Below are positions 6,505 through 7,596 of a DNA stretch of 7,596 bases, in pieces (positions within the stretch are counted from its first letter, which is position 1; each line of letters opens with the position of its first letter). The notes beneath the pieces are model-generated. The model had not been told where the DNA came from. It did not search any database and saw nothing but the letters and a program-made list of their open reading frames with translations. The position numbers and the translations under genes are program-made. This DNA is from JBCCMB01 sp039026555. Lineage in GTDB: Bacteria > Pseudomonadota > Alphaproteobacteria > Caulobacterales > Hyphomonadaceae. Location: assembly GCA_039026555.1 (NCBI GenBank), contig JBCCMB010000133.1, positions 1-7,596 on the forward strand, given 5' to 3'.

Positions 6505-7596
6505 AGCGCTGCGAGCGTATCAGCCCATTCGACGATGTCATCGGGCAGGGGCGTTGGCGTGTCCAGCTTGAGCGCTGCAAACGCCTCGCGCGTAGAAAGC
6601 GCGTCGGACGGCGCCGCAAATCCCACAACGCGTTTCGATTGTTCAAGCGCAGGTCGAATATCGTAGGCGTGCTGCCCGGCGAACGCGTTTCGGTATCCGT
6701 CGCCGATTTTCAGCAAATCCACCGCGCGTTGATGAAGCGTCTTAGCTTCGACGCGGGGACGGCCGGGCGTCATATGCGCGGCGTCGCGTTTGTACCACGG
6801 ATAGAAGAGCGCTTCCCAAAGCGCGAGCTTCCAGGCCCGCATCATATGCGCGCCATCCCAGACGGGCCCCAGAGACGGCGATCCATAGTTTTGGAGTAAG
6901 TCCTCTCGCAAGTCGGCGGACCAATATGGAGCGCCGATGAGACCGACGGATTGTGCAAGGCCGCGTGCGCCGAGTTCAGCGGCGATTTGTCCACCGAGAT
7001 GATGGCCGCAGATGTCGACGTCGTGCGCGCCTAAATCGCCAAGCGCCAAAGCGATTGCGTCCGCATAGTCCGAAACACTCGATGGCGGGTCGATTGATGT
7101 TGAATCGCCATGTCCCGGCAAATCGAATGCGAGGACGGGACGCGTCGTCGTAATCCTGGGTAATGCTGGCCCGAATAGGCGTTTCGATCCGCCGGCCTCG
7201 TGAAGCAAGACCAAGGGGCGTCCTGATGCGCCCAATGATCCCGACCAATGCAAGCCGCCAGCGTCTCGACTTATCACCTCATGTGTCACGCCTTGCATGT
7301 TTGTCCCGGCGTCTGGCGGCGGTGGCGGAGGATCGCCCGGATGCGCTTTAAGGTGTTCGTAGAAGCGCGCCAACGCCGCCGCCCGATCGCCTTCTGTCTT
7401 TTCAATGGTGAAGTTTGGCGGGAGGTCCGCCGGCAAGCGATCCAAATGCGGCGCAAGCGGGTCGTTGGCGGCCGCAGCGATGAGGACGGCGGCGTCTTGT
7501 ATTTCATGCAAACCTTCTGCGCCTCGTCGACGAAAGGCTGAGGCGTAGGGCGGCCTGAAATTATCGCCAGCGTTGAGCACATCCATAGCGTTGGCG
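6501..7596 (-). CDS. Alpha/beta-hydrolase protein, probably two hydrolase units in tandem, catalytic Ser replaced by His (partial at N-terminus)
   Basis: The frame is open to the right edge. The first in-window ATG is 7586 with no visible Shine-Dalgarno, so the true start is probably outside; numbering here is from that ATG (361 residues). Residues about 15-80 resemble the last third of an alpha/beta-hydrolase (AVLIAAAANDPLAP, 33-46, the usual acid-residue strand). A proline-rich linker (P86-P91) follows. Residues about 100-361 form a second unit: LLHEAGG oxyanion-type loop (127-133), DLPGHGDS (155-162), nucleophile elbow CGHHLGG (193-199) and a D328 in an acid-like position. The elbow has His196 where GxSxG needs Ser, and no convincing catalytic His is seen near the C-terminus, so this unit may be non-hydrolytic or use different chemistry. 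An internal start at 7298 could yield the second unit alone. It converges on dctM with a 4-bp overlap. Substrate unknown. Confidence 0.8.
   Translation of the reverse strand, partial: ANAMDVLNAGDNFRPPYASAFRRRGAEGLHEIQDAAVLIAAAANDPLAPHLDRLPADLPPNFTIEKTEGDRAAALARFYEHLKAHPGDPPPPPPDAGTNMQGVTHEVISRDAGGLHWSGSLGASGRPLVLLHEAGGSKRLFGPALPRITTTRPVLAFDLPGHGDSTSIDPPSSVSDYADAIALALGDLGAHDVDICGHHLGGQIAAELGARGLAQSVGLIGAPYWSADLREDLLQNYGSPSLGPVWDGAHMMRAWKLALWEALFYPWYKRDAAHMTPGRPRVEAKTLHQRAVDLLKIGDGYRNAFAGQHAYDIRPALEQSKRVVGFAAPSDALSTREAFAALKLDTPTPLPDDIVEWADTLAAL

Noticed and set aside
6171..6899. 242-codon plus-strand open frame across the dctM end and the hydrolase gene
   Set aside because: It overlaps two well-supported genes in other frames, is Arg-rich and low in family-like features, as expected for a shadow frame in GC-rich DNA.

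Overview
The window looks like chromosomal DNA from an alphaproteobacterium. It is moderately GC-rich, genes are packed with 1-4 bp overlaps, and it carries a Crp/Fnr-type regulator, a tripartite TRAP transporter and Tat/lipoprotein-type export signals. A marine-type lineage such as Hyphomonadaceae, Parvularculales or Rhodobacterales would fit. This placement rests on general character, not on a phylogenetic marker. No RNA gene, mobile element, CRISPR array or long repeat was seen.

Layout, left to right. (1) 1-344, minus: N-terminal half of a Crp/Fnr-family regulator whose DNA-binding half lies off the left edge. (2) 345-458: divergent intergenic region. (3) 459-1487, plus: a secreted CpcT/CpeT-like protein with an extra C-terminal region. 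(4) 1484-2152, minus: a second, shorter CpcT/CpeT-like protein, made as a lipoprotein and meeting gene 3 tail to tail. (5) 2149-3561, minus: an exported FAD amine oxidase lying upstream of, and translationally coupled by GTGA to, the CpeT-like lipoprotein. (6) 3562-3656: divergent intergenic region. (7) 3657-6504, plus: a complete TRAP operon, dctP-dctQ-dctM, with overlapping junctions. (8) 6501-7596, minus: C-terminal part of an alpha/beta-hydrolase protein, probably two hydrolase units in tandem, with His where the catalytic Ser should be.

The most unusual part is 459-3561. CpcT/CpeT proteins are known as bilin lyases of cyanobacterial phycobilisomes, yet here two of them, both predicted to be outside the cytoplasm, sit with a membrane-anchored flavin amine oxidase and no phycobiliprotein gene in view. 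A plausible reading is an envelope system in which a calycin-like CpeT barrel binds a small hydrophobic ligand or tetrapyrrole connected with the oxidase; this is inference. The divergently transcribed TRAP transporter may supply a related organic acid or amino acid, and a 16-bp element (13 of 16 positions identical) occurs upstream of both the CpeT-like gene and dctP, hinting at shared control.

Two convergent gene pairs end in 4-bp stop-codon overlaps (TTAG at 1484-1487, CTAA at 6501-6504), so there is no intergenic terminator at either. The only non-coding stretches are 345-458 and 3562-3656, both under 300 bp.
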